The notes under the pieces were generated by a model, which did not search any database, was not told the DNA's origin, and saw only the letters and a list, made by a program, of their open reading frames with translations. A stretch of 64,000 nt of DNA, taken from Arthrobacter sp. SLBN-122. Lineage in GTDB: Bacteria > Actinomycetota > Actinomycetes > Actinomycetales > Micrococcaceae. Shown here in pieces: positions 7,858 through 15,943 of the stretch (its first letter is position 1; every line of letters starts with the position of its first letter). The position numbers and the translations under genes are program-made. The stretch is from the NCBI RefSeq assembly GCF_006715165.1, contig NZ_VFMS01000001.1, forward strand, positions 3,348,001 through 3,412,000. The letters run 5' to 3'.

Positions 7858-9606
7858 TTAAAGACCCAGTGCCTCGCTGACGTCATGCAGTACCTCATCC
7901 AGTGAGGCACGTGCGGCCTGGCGCGCTGCCGGCAACTCCGCGGCGGAGCCTGCCTGGTGGATAACCTCCAGGTAGCACTTCAGCTTGGGCTCGGTGCCGC
8001 TGGGCCGGATAATCACGCGGGTCAGGTTGCGGGTGATGTAGAGCAGCCCTTCGGTGGGCGGCAACTGGGCACTGCCCTCGGCCAGGTCCGTGAAGACCTC
8101 CACTGCTGACTGTCCGAACGATTCCGGCGGCGAAACCCGCAGGCGGTTCATCATGGCGTCCAAAAGCCCCAGGTCCGCAACCCTGATGCTCAACTGGTCG
8201 CTGGCGTGCAGGCCGTGCTGGAGGTACAGCTCATCCAGGGTGTCGAACACGGTCTTGCCTGCGGCCTTGGCGGCGGCGGCGAGTTCGGCGATCAGGACGG
8301 CGGCCGAAATGCCGTCCTTGTCCTTCACCTGTTCCGGGGCCACGCAGTACCCCAGCGCCTCCTCGTAGCCGTAGACCAGCCCGGGAACGCGGGAGATCCA
8401 CTTGAACCCGGTCAGCGTTTCCTCGTGGGCGAAGCCGGCCGCGGCGGCGATGCGGGCCAGCAGCCGTGACGAAACAATCGAATTGGCAAAGACGCCGCGG
8501 CCGTCAGCCTCCGCGCCGGCCTGGCCGTCGGAGAGCCGCGTCACCACGTGGGCGCCCAGCAGGGAACCCACTTCGTCGCCCCGGAGCATCCGCCACAAAC
8601 CGGTGTCGGGGTCCTTCGCCGCCACGGCGGCCCTGTCTGCGTCCGGGTCATTGGCGATGACGATATCGGCGTCCAGCTGCGCGGCCGTTTCGAGGGCAAG
8701 GTCCAGGGCCCCGGGTTCCTCGGGGTTGGGGAAGCTGACGGTGGGAAAATCGGGGTCCGGTTCGGCCTGTTCGGCCACCACGGTGACATCTGTGAAACCT
8801 GCCGCCTTCAGGACATCCAGTGCAGTGTCGCCGCCGACGCCGTGCAGCGGGGTGAGGACGATCCTCAGGTCGCGGGCAGGGAAGCGGTCCGGCATGGTGA
8901 GTGCCGCCGTCGCCCGCTCATACCCAGCCGCCAGCGAGCCGTCCAGGACGGTCCAGCCGCCCTGTGCCAGCGTGATGGATTCCAGCGGTCCCACGACGCT
9001 GATCCGCGCGGCGATTTCCGCATCGTAGGGCGCCACGATCTGGGCGCCGTCACCGTCCGCCGCCACGGCATGCCGGCCCAGGTACACCTTGTAGCCGTTG
9101 TCCTGCGGCGGGTTGTGGCTGGCGGTTACCATGACGCCGCCGTCGCAATCCAGGGCCCGGACAGCGTAGGCCAGCAGGGGAGTGGGGAGGGGTGCCGGGA
9201 GCAGGAAGGTCTCGATGCCGGCGGCCGTGAAGATCGCAGCCGTTTCGGCCGCGAAGGCGTCGGAGTTATGCCGGGCGTCATAGCCGACGACGGCGCGCGG
9301 CCGGGTGCCCGGCGCAGCCTTGGCCACTGCGTCCAGCAGGAAAGCGGCGAGTCCTGCGGCGGCGCGGCGCACCACCACCCGGTTCATCCGGTTCGGCCCC
9401 GGGCCCAGTGCGGCGCGCAGCCCGGCCGTGCCGAACTGCAGGGTGCCGCGGAAGCTGTCTTCCAGTTCCTGCCGGGCCACCGGATCGCCGTCCTCAACAA
9501 GGCGGACAAGCTCAAGGAGCGACGCCTTCGTTGCGGGATCCGGGTCTTGGGCAGCCCATTCGCGGGCCTCGGTGAGCAGGCGAAGTTCGGCATCGGAAGA
9601 CGTCAT
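7858..9606 (-). CDS. Phosphoglucomutase/phosphomannomutase family protein
   Basis: The 582-residue alpha-D-phosphohexomutase has the active-site serine loop VTASHNPP (about residue 163), the metal-binding loop NDPDADR, and the phosphate-binding loop RPSGTEPK near the C-terminus. It interconverts hexose or pentose 1- and 6(5)-phosphates. Next to purine nucleoside phosphorylase, a phosphopentomutase-like activity on ribose 1-phosphate is possible. The order resembles deoD-pmmB in mycobacteria. Two ATGs are close (9612 and 9606); TAGCGT seven bases before the second and no SD favour a leaderless start at 9606. It is longer than AlgC-type enzymes (about 460) and matches the long actinobacterial form. 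Confidence 0.92.
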   Translation of the reverse strand: MTSSDAELRLLTEAREWAAQDPDPATKASLLELVRLVEDGDPVARQELEDSFRGTLQFGTAGLRAALGPGPNRMNRVVVRRAAAGLAAFLLDAVAKAAPGTRPRAVVGYDARHNSDAFAAETAAIFTAAGIETFLLPAPLPTPLLAYAVRALDCDGGVMVTASHNPPQDNGYKVYLGRHAVAADGDGAQIVAPYDAEIAARISVVGPLESITLAQGGWTVLDGSLAAGYERATAALTMPDRFPARDLRIVLTPLHGVGGDTALDVLKAAGFTDVTVVAEQAEPDPDFPTVSFPNPEEPGALDLALETAAQLDADIVIANDPDADRAAVAAKDPDTGLWRMLRGDEVGSLLGAHVVTRLSDGQAGAEADGRGVFANSIVSSRLLARIAAAAGFAHEETLTGFKWISRVPGLVYGYEEALGYCVAPEQVKDKDGISAAVLIAELAAAAKAAGKTVFDTLDELYLQHGLHASDQLSIRVADLGLLDAMMNRLRVSPPESFGQSAVEVFTDLAEGSAQLPPTEGLLYITRNLTRVIIRPSGTEPKLKCYLEVIHQAGSAAELPAARQAARASLDEVLHDVSEALGL

Positions 9607-9613
9607 GGGCATA

Positions 9614-9619
9614 ACGCTA
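9614..9619 (-). promoter_or_regulatory. -10 element of a probable leaderless promoter for the phosphohexomutase
   Basis: TAGCGT on the minus strand lies seven bases before the ATG at 9606. No Shine-Dalgarno is present between it and the start. Confidence 0.45.
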
Positions 9620-9662
9620 TCGTCATTGCCCGGTCCCGTGACGCACCCGGGCGCCGCGAGCG

Positions 9663-10481
9663 TTAGAGCCGGGCGATGATATCGGCGAGCAGCCTGGAGA
9701 TGCGCGGGCCCGCCGCGCGGCCGGATTCGATCACTTCCTGGTGGCTTAAGGGCTGTGGGCTGATGCCGGCGGCGAGGTTGGTGACCAGCGAAATACCAAA
9801 CACTTCCATGCCGGCGTGCCGCCCGGCGATGGCTTCCAGCGCCGTGGACATGCCGATGAGGTCGGCACCGATGCGCTTGGCGTACTGCACTTCGGCCGGG
9901 GTCTCGTAGTGCGGGCCGGGGAACTGGGCGTACACGCCCTCCGCCAGACTGGGGTCCACCTCGCGGGCCAGGCCGCGGATCCGGGGCGAGTACAGGTCTG
10001 TCAGGTCCACGAACGTGGCGCCCTCCAAAGGGGATGCCGCGGTGAGGTTGATGTGGTCCCTGATCAGTACCGGGGTGCCGGGGGCCCAGTCCTCGTTGAG
10101 TCCGCCGCAGCCGTTGGTGAGGACCAGGGTGCCGCACCCGGTGGCCGCCGCGGTCCGGATTCCGTGGACCACCGCCCGGACACCCCTGCCCTCGTAGTAG
10201 TGCGTGCGGGCGCCCAGCACCAGTGCCCGCTTTCCCGAGGGGGTGAGGATGGAGCGGATGGTGCCCACGTGGCCCTCCACGGCGGGGGCGTGGAAGCCGG
10301 GAACTTCTTCGGCGGACAGGGTGGCGGTGGTCTCGCCGATGAGGTCCGCGGCCTCGCCCCACCCGGAGCCGAGGACCAGGGCGGTGTCGTGCCGGTCCAC
10401 GCCTGTCTCTTCGGCGATGTAGTCCGCTGCGGCGCGGGCAGCGGCAAACGGGTCCGTGTTCAGGAAGTCTGTTGTACTCAC
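9663..10481 (-). CDS. punA: Purine nucleoside phosphorylase (trimeric type)
   Basis: The 272-residue protein belongs to the PNP/MTAP family. Motifs: LVLGSGWG (phosphate-binding loop), a GxRTHYYEG-like GARTHYYEG, LTNGCGGLN, and GPHYETPAEV followed by GMSTALEAIAGRHAGM and VTNLAAG. It splits purine (deoxy)nucleosides with phosphate to base and (deoxy)ribose 1-phosphate in the cytosol. The GTG start has no SD but has TAACTT exactly six bases upstream, which suggests a leaderless message. The phosphohexomutase follows 56 bases downstream with its own possible start signal, and lpdA is divergent 97 bases away. Confidence 0.95.
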   Translation of the reverse strand: MSTTDFLNTDPFAAARAAADYIAEETGVDRHDTALVLGSGWGEAADLIGETTATLSAEEVPGFHAPAVEGHVGTIRSILTPSGKRALVLGARTHYYEGRGVRAVVHGIRTAAATGCGTLVLTNGCGGLNEDWAPGTPVLIRDHINLTAASPLEGATFVDLTDLYSPRIRGLAREVDPSLAEGVYAQFPGPHYETPAEVQYAKRIGADLIGMSTALEAIAGRHAGMEVFGISLVTNLAAGISPQPLSHQEVIESGRAAGPRISRLLADIIARL

Positions 10482-10487
10482 CAGTAC

Positions 10488-10493
10488 AAGTTA
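10488..10493 (-). promoter_or_regulatory. -10 element of a probable leaderless promoter for punA
   Basis: TAACTT on the minus strand is followed by six bases and then the GTG start. No ribosome-binding site is present. Confidence 0.55.
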
Positions 10494-10578
10494 TCGTGCC
10501 GCCCGTGTTGCCCCCGTCACGGCTGGCCCGGGCAGGGCCCTGTTTTCTTGGTGGTCAGCGGCAAATGGGCGAGAATGG

Positions 10579-12000
10579 ATGACTGTGACTACGCATCCAG
10601 ATTTCAGTTCCCCCCGGATCGCAATCCTGGGAGGTGGCCCCGGCGGATACGAAGCCGCCATGGTGGCCGCCTCGCTCGGGGCGACGGTCACCATCATCGA
10701 ACGCGCGGGCCTGGGTGGATCGGCCGTGCTGACCGATGTGGTTCCCTCCAAGACCCTCATTGCCACGGCCGACCTGATGACCCGCGTGGCCGAGGCCGGA
10801 GAGCTGGGCGTGAAATTCGACGTCGATGGCGGCGACTTCGTGCCGGTGATGCGCGCCGACCTCAAGCACATCAACGACCGGCTCCTCAACCTGGCCCGCA
10901 ACCAGTCCCACGACATCCGCGACGGTCTGGAGAAGCTGGGCGTGCGGATCATTGCCGGTTCCGGCCGGCTCCTGGACAACCACACCATCGAGGTCCTGAC
11001 GGTGGACGGTACGGAGACTGTTGAAGCGGACACCATCCTGCTGGCCGTGGGCGCGCACCCCCGCGAGCTGGAGACGGCCCGCCCCGACGGCGAGCGGATC
11101 CTGAACTGGACCCAGATCTACAACCTGGACGAACTGCCCGAGGAACTTATCGTGGTGGGGTCCGGCGTCACTGGTGCGGAGTTCGCCTCCGCCTACAACG
11201 GCCTGGGTTCCAAGGTCACCCTGGTGTCCAGCCGCGACCGGGTGCTGCCCGGCTCCGACGTTGACGCCGCCGTCGTCCTGGAGGAAGTCTTCGAACGCCG
11301 CGGGGTCCGGGTCCTGTCCCGCTCCCGCGCCCAGACCGTGGAACGCACGGACGATGGCGTACTGGTAACGCTTTCCGACGGCTCCACGGTGACCGGCAGC
11401 CACTGCCTGCTCTGCCTCGGGTCCATCCCCAACACGGCAGGCCTGGGCCTCGAGGAGGCCGGCGTGGCCGTCAGCGAAAGCGGCCACATCAAGGTGGACG
11501 GTGTTTCCCGCACCACCGCCCCGAACATCTACGCCGCCGGTGACTGCACCGGCGTCCTGCCACTGGCCTCCGTGGCCGCCATGCAGGGCCGCATCGCCGT
11601 GGCGCACTTCATGGGCGATGTCGTCACCCCCCTCAAGCTCCACCAGGTGGCATCCAACATCTTCACCTCGCCCGAAATCGCGAACGTGGGCATCTCCGAA
11701 GCAGACATCGAGTCCGGCAAGTACCAGGCAGACGTCGTCAAGCTCTCCCTACGCAGCAACGCCCGCGCCAAGATGCGCAACGCCAAGGACGGGTTCGTCA
11801 AGATCTTCGCGCGCAAGGGCTCCGGCACGGTGATCGGCGGCGTGGTGGTGGGCCCCAACGCCTCCGAACTGATATTCCCGATCTCCATCGCGGTCAAGCA
11901 AAAGCTGCATGTGGACGACCTCGCCAGCACCTTCACGGTCTACCCGTCGCTGACCGGATCCATCTCCGAGGCCGCCCGCCGCCTGCACGTCCACATGTAG
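10579..12000 (+). CDS. lpdA: LpdA-type NAD(P)H dehydrogenase (quinone) flavoprotein
   Basis: The 473-residue protein has the full fold of the dihydrolipoamide dehydrogenase/mercuric reductase family: an FAD motif GGGPGGYEAA near residue 15, an NAD motif VVGSGVTGAEF near 195, the YAAGDCTG motif near 315, and a C-terminal dimerisation domain. The redox-active CxxxxC is absent: the helix reads AGLGGSAVLTDVVPSK. This loss is typical of M. tuberculosis LpdA (Rv3303c), which uses quinones and is not a lipoamide dehydrogenase. I assign that role by analogy. The ATG at 10579 is preceded by no clear SD; a GTG two codons later is an alternative. It is divergent from punA, the same neighbourhood as in mycobacteria. 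Confidence 0.88.
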   Translation: MTVTTHPDFSSPRIAILGGGPGGYEAAMVAASLGATVTIIERAGLGGSAVLTDVVPSKTLIATADLMTRVAEAGELGVKFDVDGGDFVPVMRADLKHINDRLLNLARNQSHDIRDGLEKLGVRIIAGSGRLLDNHTIEVLTVDGTETVEADTILLAVGAHPRELETARPDGERILNWTQIYNLDELPEELIVVGSGVTGAEFASAYNGLGSKVTLVSSRDRVLPGSDVDAAVVLEEVFERRGVRVLSRSRAQTVERTDDGVLVTLSDGSTVTGSHCLLCLGSIPNTAGLGLEEAGVAVSESGHIKVDGVSRTTAPNIYAAGDCTGVLPLASVAAMQGRIAVAHFMGDVVTPLKLHQVASNIFTSPEIANVGISEADIESGKYQADVVKLSLRSNARAKMRNAKDGFVKIFARKGSGTVIGGVVVGPNASELIFPISIAVKQKLHVDDLASTFTVYPSLTGSISEAARRLHVHM

Positions 12001-12054
12001 GGCACCCGCCCATGTAAGGGCCGAAGGGCCCGCATTCCACGGGCAACCCGTTGC

Positions 12055-12060
12055 TACACT
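12055..12060 (+). promoter_or_regulatory. -10 element of a probable leaderless promoter for the Lgt/radical SAM operon
   Basis: TACACT is followed by six bases and then the ATG at 12067, with no Shine-Dalgarno. No good -35 is visible. It would drive the five-gene operon to 15516. Confidence 0.55.
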
Positions 12061-12066
12061 CTGCTC

Positions 12067-12825
12067 ATGATCGGGCTTCCCTTCGCGGGAAACGGGCTGG
12101 TACATGCCGGCTTCGTCGGGCTGGGAATCCTCGCAGCCCTGCTGTTCTACGCTTACGAGAAGCGCCGCCGCGGGCTTGCCGATCCCCGGTTGTGGCCCAT
12201 TGCCGGTTTTGCCGTTGCTTTCGGCGCCATCGGTTCCCGGGTGCTTACCTGGGACATCTCCCGCCAGGTTTCACTGGCTGACTGGTGGGGCAATGGCGAC
12301 CGCAGCATCCTCGCCGGGCTGGTAGGAGCCTGGTTCGGCGTCCTCCTGGCCAAACGATTGACCGGTTACCGGCAGCCGACGGGTGACCTGCTGGCCCCGG
12401 CAGTAGCCCTGGCGCTCATCATCGGGCGCATCGGCTGCCTTCTAACAGAGCTCCCCGGAACGCCGACCGGGGGAGCCTGGGGAGTGTTCCTCACTCCGGC
12501 GCAGGCCGCGCTGACCGGGGCCCAGGCCGGGGTGGGACTTCATCCGTCGTTCGCCTACGAGATTGTCTTCCACCTCGCGGCCTTTGCCCTGATGTGGCGC
12601 TGCCGGGACCGCCTGCCCCACCCTGGCGACCTCTTTATCTGCTTCGTCAGCGCCTATGCCCTCTTCAGGTTCGTCGTCGAATTCGTCCGGGGCAACGAGG
12701 TGCTCTGGCTGGGGATGAGCCGGCCCCAATGGTTCCTGCTGGCGGTTTTGCCCCTCCTGGTATGGCGGGTCCGGCGTGTCTTCGGCCCATCACTCCGCCG
12801 TGAGATGGAAGGAACCGCAGCATGA
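12067..12825 (+). CDS. Diverged Lgt-like (prolipoprotein diacylglyceryl transferase family) membrane protein
   Basis: The 252-residue protein has about seven hydrophobic segments and an Lgt-family layout: GRIGCLLTELPG at about residue 120, corresponding to the Lgt signature GRIGNFxNxE; LHPSFAYE, corresponding to the conserved HPxQLYE; and FRFVVEFVRG, corresponding to the distal Arg/Glu-Phe-x-Arg motif. It differs from true Lgt at functional positions. The signature Asn is Cys, and the essential His of the HGGLxG motif is replaced (SILAGLVG). Housekeeping Lgt is therefore probably encoded elsewhere, and this paralogue may move a lipid to or from another acceptor. It overlaps the next gene by ATGA, and a Tes-like radical SAM protein is in the same operon, which points to lipid chemistry. 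The exact substrate is unknown. Confidence 0.8.
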   Translation: MIGLPFAGNGLVHAGFVGLGILAALLFYAYEKRRRGLADPRLWPIAGFAVAFGAIGSRVLTWDISRQVSLADWWGNGDRSILAGLVGAWFGVLLAKRLTGYRQPTGDLLAPAVALALIIGRIGCLLTELPGTPTGGAWGVFLTPAQAALTGAQAGVGLHPSFAYEIVFHLAAFALMWRCRDRLPHPGDLFICFVSAYALFRFVVEFVRGNEVLWLGMSRPQWFLLAVLPLLVWRVRRVFGPSLRREMEGTAA

Positions 12826-13172
12826 GTGAGGACCCGGCTGACTTTCCCAGTATCCCGCCGTCCCGGGGAGAAGAACCGCGCCCTGAACCAGGACTCGGTC
12901 TCATAGTGCTCGGAATCGTGTTAGGGGCTCCGGCCCTTTATGCCCTTTATTTCGGGACAACAAGTGGCATCGCTCCGAACGAGGGATACAGGACCTTCCT
13001 TACCGGGCCCAGAACGTTCATCCCAATCGCCGCGTATTTGGTGGTGGCCGTTGTGCTGACGGTCCGGCCACGCACATCCGGGTTGGGTGCGGGCCTGCTG
13101 ATCGGGCTGGGGATCTTCACACTGCTCGGCGGCGGACTCTGCGTCGCCTACCTGGCCCAGGCCCGGGCCTGA
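12822..13172 (+). CDS. Small three-helix membrane protein, paralogue A
   Basis: The 116-residue protein has a charged, Pro-rich N-terminus of about 27 residues and then three hydrophobic helices (about 28-48, 63-82, 89-112). The last contains GLLIGLGIFTLLGGG. It shares this C-terminal stretch and the overall layout with the protein encoded immediately downstream, so the two arose by tandem duplication. The start overlaps the stop of the Lgt-like gene (ATGA), implying coupled translation. I recognise no known family. Location suggests a partner subunit of the Lgt-like or radical SAM protein. Confidence 0.75.
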   Translation: MSEDPADFPSIPPSRGEEPRPEPGLGLIVLGIVLGAPALYALYFGTTSGIAPNEGYRTFLTGPRTFIPIAAYLVVAVVLTVRPRTSGLGAGLLIGLGIFTLLGGGLCVAYLAQARA

Positions 13173-13173
13173 C

Positions 13174-13521
13174 ATGAACGACGACCAGCCGGTTCCGCCA
13201 CCAAGGGAGCAGGGGAGCGGGCAGAAGCGGGAAAACCGGGGTGGCTATCTGGGGTCCGGAGCCGTTTTCGGCGCTCTGGCCCTGTACATCCTCTACCTTG
13301 GGGCAGCAGTCGGCATCGGAGCACCGAATGCATGGGCAACCAGCATCTTTGCCGGGCCGGCCGCCTTCGTCCCGATCGCCGTCTATCTGGGGCTGGCCAT
13401 TGTTCTTGCCGTTAATCCCCGCACGTCACGCACCGGGGCGGGCTTACTGATTGGGCTCGGCGTTTTCACGTTGCTCGGCGGGGGACTTTGCGTGGGTGCC
13501 CTTACACAGGCCGGAATTTGA
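13174..13521 (+). CDS. Small three-helix membrane protein, paralogue B
   Basis: The 115-residue protein has a basic and Pro/Gln-rich N-terminus, then three hydrophobic helices at about 28-48, 60-80 and 88-112, ending with GLLIGLGVFTLLGGG. This is nearly identical to the end of the preceding protein, while the N-termini differ. It starts one base after that gene's stop. Retention of both copies suggests either hetero-oligomerisation or separate partners. No function can be assigned from the sequence. Confidence 0.75.
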   Translation: MNDDQPVPPPREQGSGQKRENRGGYLGSGAVFGALALYILYLGAAVGIGAPNAWATSIFAGPAAFVPIAVYLGLAIVLAVNPRTSRTGAGLLIGLGVFTLLGGGLCVGALTQAGI

Positions 13522-13537
13522 AGAAGGGTGCAGAATC

Positions 13538-15124
13538 ATGAGGACTCAACAGTTGCCAGGGCCAGGCCAGCCGCTGCGCGGTGACAGGATCCATCGTTAT
13601 GTGACCGCTTTCTGCCCCCAATGCCACGAAACCAACCCTCCACTCAGCGAGGTCCGGCGGCTGTCCGGGGCGTTGCTTGTCCGTGAAGGTCGTGTGTGGC
13701 TCGAACGCGGCTGCCCGGACCATGGCCTGGTCCGCACGCTGTACGACGAGTCGGCGGAAATCCTGCGCTACCTGGAGAAGTGGCAGGCGCCCACGAAGCA
13801 GCACATCCCTGACCAGACCGACAATTTCCGCGCTGTCCCCGAGGCCTATGCCTTCGGGCTTCCGGCCATGCAGACGCAACACACCTGCATCCTCCTCCAG
13901 GACATCATCGAGCACTGCAACCTGCGCTGCCCCACCTGCTTTACGGCGTCGGGCCCGCAACTGCAGGGAGTCGCACCGCTTCAGGAGGTGCTCGACAACG
14001 TGGACACCCGCTTGGCCCGGGAGAACAACCGGCTGGATGTGCTGATGCTCTCCGGCGGTGAACCTACGCTGTACCCCTATCTTGCCGAACTGCTGGACGA
14101 ACTCGTTTCCCGGCCGATCGTCCGGATCATGGTGAACAGCAATGGCATGCTGATTGCCACTGATGACGACCTCCTCGCCTTGCTGGCACGGCACAGGGAC
14201 AGGGTGGAGGTGTACCTCCAATACGACGGTCCCTCCAGGCAATCGTCGATTTACCACCGCGGCGGAGATTTGACCCGCTTCAAAGATGCGGCAATCTCCC
14301 GCTTGTCGGAAGCGGGCATCTTCACCACGCTGACCATGACGGCATCCCTTGGCGTGAACGACGGCGAAGTGGGCGCCGTGGTGATGCGTGCCCTGGAGAC
14401 TCCCTTTATTGGCGGGGTGGCGCTGCAGCCCGTCTTCGGTTCAGGACGCGGACACGGCATCGACCCCTTGGACCGGCTCACCCATACCGGCGTCCTGGAG
14501 AGGTTGGCTGAGCAGACCAACGGTGTGGTGTCCTGGCACGACCTGACGGCATTGCCCTGCTCCCACCCGCACTGCGCCTCAGTGGGCTATATGCTGAAGG
14601 ACGACGCGGGAGTCTGGAGGTCCCTGACATCATTGATCGGTCACGATCAGCTGCTCACCTGGCTGGAGCTCAACCCTGACAGCCTTGCGAACCGGATCGC
14701 TGACAGCTCCATCCCGCTGGAGCTGCGGAACCTGATGAAAACCTCACTGCTGGACCTGCTGAGCGAGCAGGCGTCGCTGTCCCACCCACGCACCATGGAC
14801 CTCTGGAAGAACATCTGCTCCCAGTGCGACTTGGGCATCGGCACGCTGACCACCTTGGCGGCAGGCAAGCTCCCTGGCCAGCAACAACGCCTGCGCAGGC
14901 TCCTCGCGGAACGGGTCACCCGGATCATGGTCAAACCCTTCATGGACATCTCCACGATGATCGAGGAGCGGCTCACCCAATGCTGCGTCCACGTAGGAAC
15001 CAAGAGCGACGCCGGCGCCCACCAGTGCGCTCCGTTCTGCGCAGTGCAGGCGTGGCCTTCGCTGGCGAGGCAGCGCATGAGCACGGCCACGCGTGTCCGG
15101 CCGCTCCCGGTGCGTCAGGTTTAG
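13538..15124 (+). CDS. Radical SAM protein resembling tetraether lipid synthase (Tes)
   Basis: The 528-residue protein carries a radical SAM CX3CX2C cluster motif at C127, C131, C134 (CNLRCPTC) and the SAM-contacting LSGGEPTLYP. Upstream is a rubredoxin-like set, CPQC (C26, C29) with C59 in RGCPDHG. Downstream are more cysteines: PCSHPHC, ICSQC, TQCC and HQCAPFC. An N-terminal rubredoxin-like site plus radical SAM and extra C-terminal clusters is the plan of archaeal Tes (MJ0619/MA_1486), which joins isoprenoid chain ends. A role in unusual carbon-carbon coupling or modification of membrane lipids is therefore inferred. The SD AAGAAGGG lies ahead of ATG. It is the core of an operon with an Lgt-like protein and three small membrane proteins. 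Other radical SAM chemistry cannot be excluded. Confidence 0.82.
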   Translation: MRTQQLPGPGQPLRGDRIHRYVTAFCPQCHETNPPLSEVRRLSGALLVREGRVWLERGCPDHGLVRTLYDESAEILRYLEKWQAPTKQHIPDQTDNFRAVPEAYAFGLPAMQTQHTCILLQDIIEHCNLRCPTCFTASGPQLQGVAPLQEVLDNVDTRLARENNRLDVLMLSGGEPTLYPYLAELLDELVSRPIVRIMVNSNGMLIATDDDLLALLARHRDRVEVYLQYDGPSRQSSIYHRGGDLTRFKDAAISRLSEAGIFTTLTMTASLGVNDGEVGAVVMRALETPFIGGVALQPVFGSGRGHGIDPLDRLTHTGVLERLAEQTNGVVSWHDLTALPCSHPHCASVGYMLKDDAGVWRSLTSLIGHDQLLTWLELNPDSLANRIADSSIPLELRNLMKTSLLDLLSEQASLSHPRTMDLWKNICSQCDLGIGTLTTLAAGKLPGQQQRLRRLLAERVTRIMVKPFMDISTMIEERLTQCCVHVGTKSDAGAHQCAPFCAVQAWPSLARQRMSTATRVRPLPVRQV

Positions 15125-15132
15125 GAGGAATG

Positions 15133-15516
15133 ATGGACCCAGCGTCCAATGCCAGGCGGATCGCCGCCGGGCCGCTGCCCTCACAGCTGCTGGGCGGCAG
15201 GCACGGCACCACTCCTGAAGCACCCACGGCCCCACCGGGTTCCGTCCCTGGCAGCACCCAAGAAGCGCCTTTTGACCCCCTGCGCCTGTGCATCTTCGCC
15301 ACAATTGCCCTGCTGGGGTGGCTCGCGGGCCCCTTGGCGCTGTCCGTCTTTGCAGCCATAGGGTTCATCGGATATTGGAAGGCGCGGCGACGTGGACTGA
15401 CGAAGTCCAAGTGCTACCTGCGCGATACGCGGCTGGTGCTGGCTTATCTGGCTGTCCTCCTGGCCTCCGGCGTCTACGGAATCTACCTGCTCACGGGACG
15501 TATGTTCGGGGTGTGA
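15133..15516 (+). CDS. Small membrane protein at end of the Lgt/radical SAM operon
   Basis: The 127-residue protein has a polar N-terminus of about 45 residues and then hydrophobic segments at about 52-80 and 100-122, with a basic loop KARRRGLTKSK between them. The Shine-Dalgarno TAGGAGGA overlaps the stop of the radical SAM gene. Two tandem ATGs follow (15130 and 15133), and the second has the better spacing. Tight coupling argues that it works with the radical SAM protein. I recognise no family and give no function. The operon seems to end here; only a weak GC-rich hairpin follows. Confidence 0.7.
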   Translation: MDPASNARRIAAGPLPSQLLGGRHGTTPEAPTAPPGSVPGSTQEAPFDPLRLCIFATIALLGWLAGPLALSVFAAIGFIGYWKARRRGLTKSKCYLRDTRLVLAYLAVLLASGVYGIYLLTGRMFGV

Positions 15517-15571
15517 ACAGGCCCTGCGGGCGGGGTGTCCTGGGGGCTGGACCGCCGCCCGGGCACCTGCA

Positions 15572-15648
15572 TAGACTCGAACGAGGCAGGGCCGGGAATT
15601 TCCAACGAAGTTCCCGGCCGTACCTTTATGACCGGTCAAAGCGAGGAG
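15572..15648 (+). promoter_or_regulatory. Promoter -10 and leader hairpin before a small gene
   Basis: TAGACT (15572-15577) is a likely -10. The resulting leader would carry a perfect 9-bp stem, GGCCGGGAA/TTCCCGGCC (15590-15598 with 15611-15619, 12-base loop), and then GAGGAG (15643-15648) before the ATG at 15655. The hairpin could tune expression or stability. Confidence 0.4.
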
Positions 15649-15654
15649 AAGCCC

Positions 15655-15903
15655 ATGGAATTGCAGGATGTGAAATGGAACGAGCAGGCGCGTGAAAAGA
15701 TCCTGCTGGACGCCGACCGGGCCCTGCAGGAGGCCGTCCGCGAAGCGGCGTCGTCGCTGTCCGGATCGGACAAGGACCAGGTGTATAAATTCCTGTTTGA
15801 AAAGTTGAAGGACCAGTTCGTGGACTTCCAGCCGGGTCCGGACCTGACCCACTACGCCGAGGCCGTGGCCAACGGGGAGCTTGATCCGGCACGTACGGCC
15901 TAG
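15655..15903 (+). CDS. Small soluble helical protein, function unknown
   Basis: An 82-residue, charged, probably all-helical cytosolic protein, with no cysteine and no membrane segment. The start ATG has a strong GAGGAG six bases upstream; an ATG nine codons earlier (15628) lacks one. It stands alone between the Lgt/radical SAM operon and the convergent nitrate operon. I do not recognise a family. Heptad-like hydrophobic spacing in the first 50 residues would allow a small helical bundle or dimer. Confidence 0.65.
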   Translation: MELQDVKWNEQAREKILLDADRALQEAVREAASSLSGSDKDQVYKFLFEKLKDQFVDFQPGPDLTHYAEAVANGELDPARTA

Positions 15904-15943
15904 AAAGCGGCGGCGGGTCCTGCCGATCCTGTGCAGGGCCGGA

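Noticed and set aside
9613..10362. Upstream extension of the phosphohexomutase frame
   Set aside because: The extension lies inside punA in another frame and reads as Arg/Pro/Gly-rich shadow sequence; the family motifs begin after ATG 9606.
10579..12000. Dihydrolipoamide dehydrogenase
   Set aside because: The redox-active CxxxxC is absent, so a lipoamide dehydrogenase activity is not supported; LpdA-type quinone reductase fits better.
12015..12035. Terminator after lpdA
   Set aside because: Only a 5-bp GC stem without a T run is visible, which is too weak to call.
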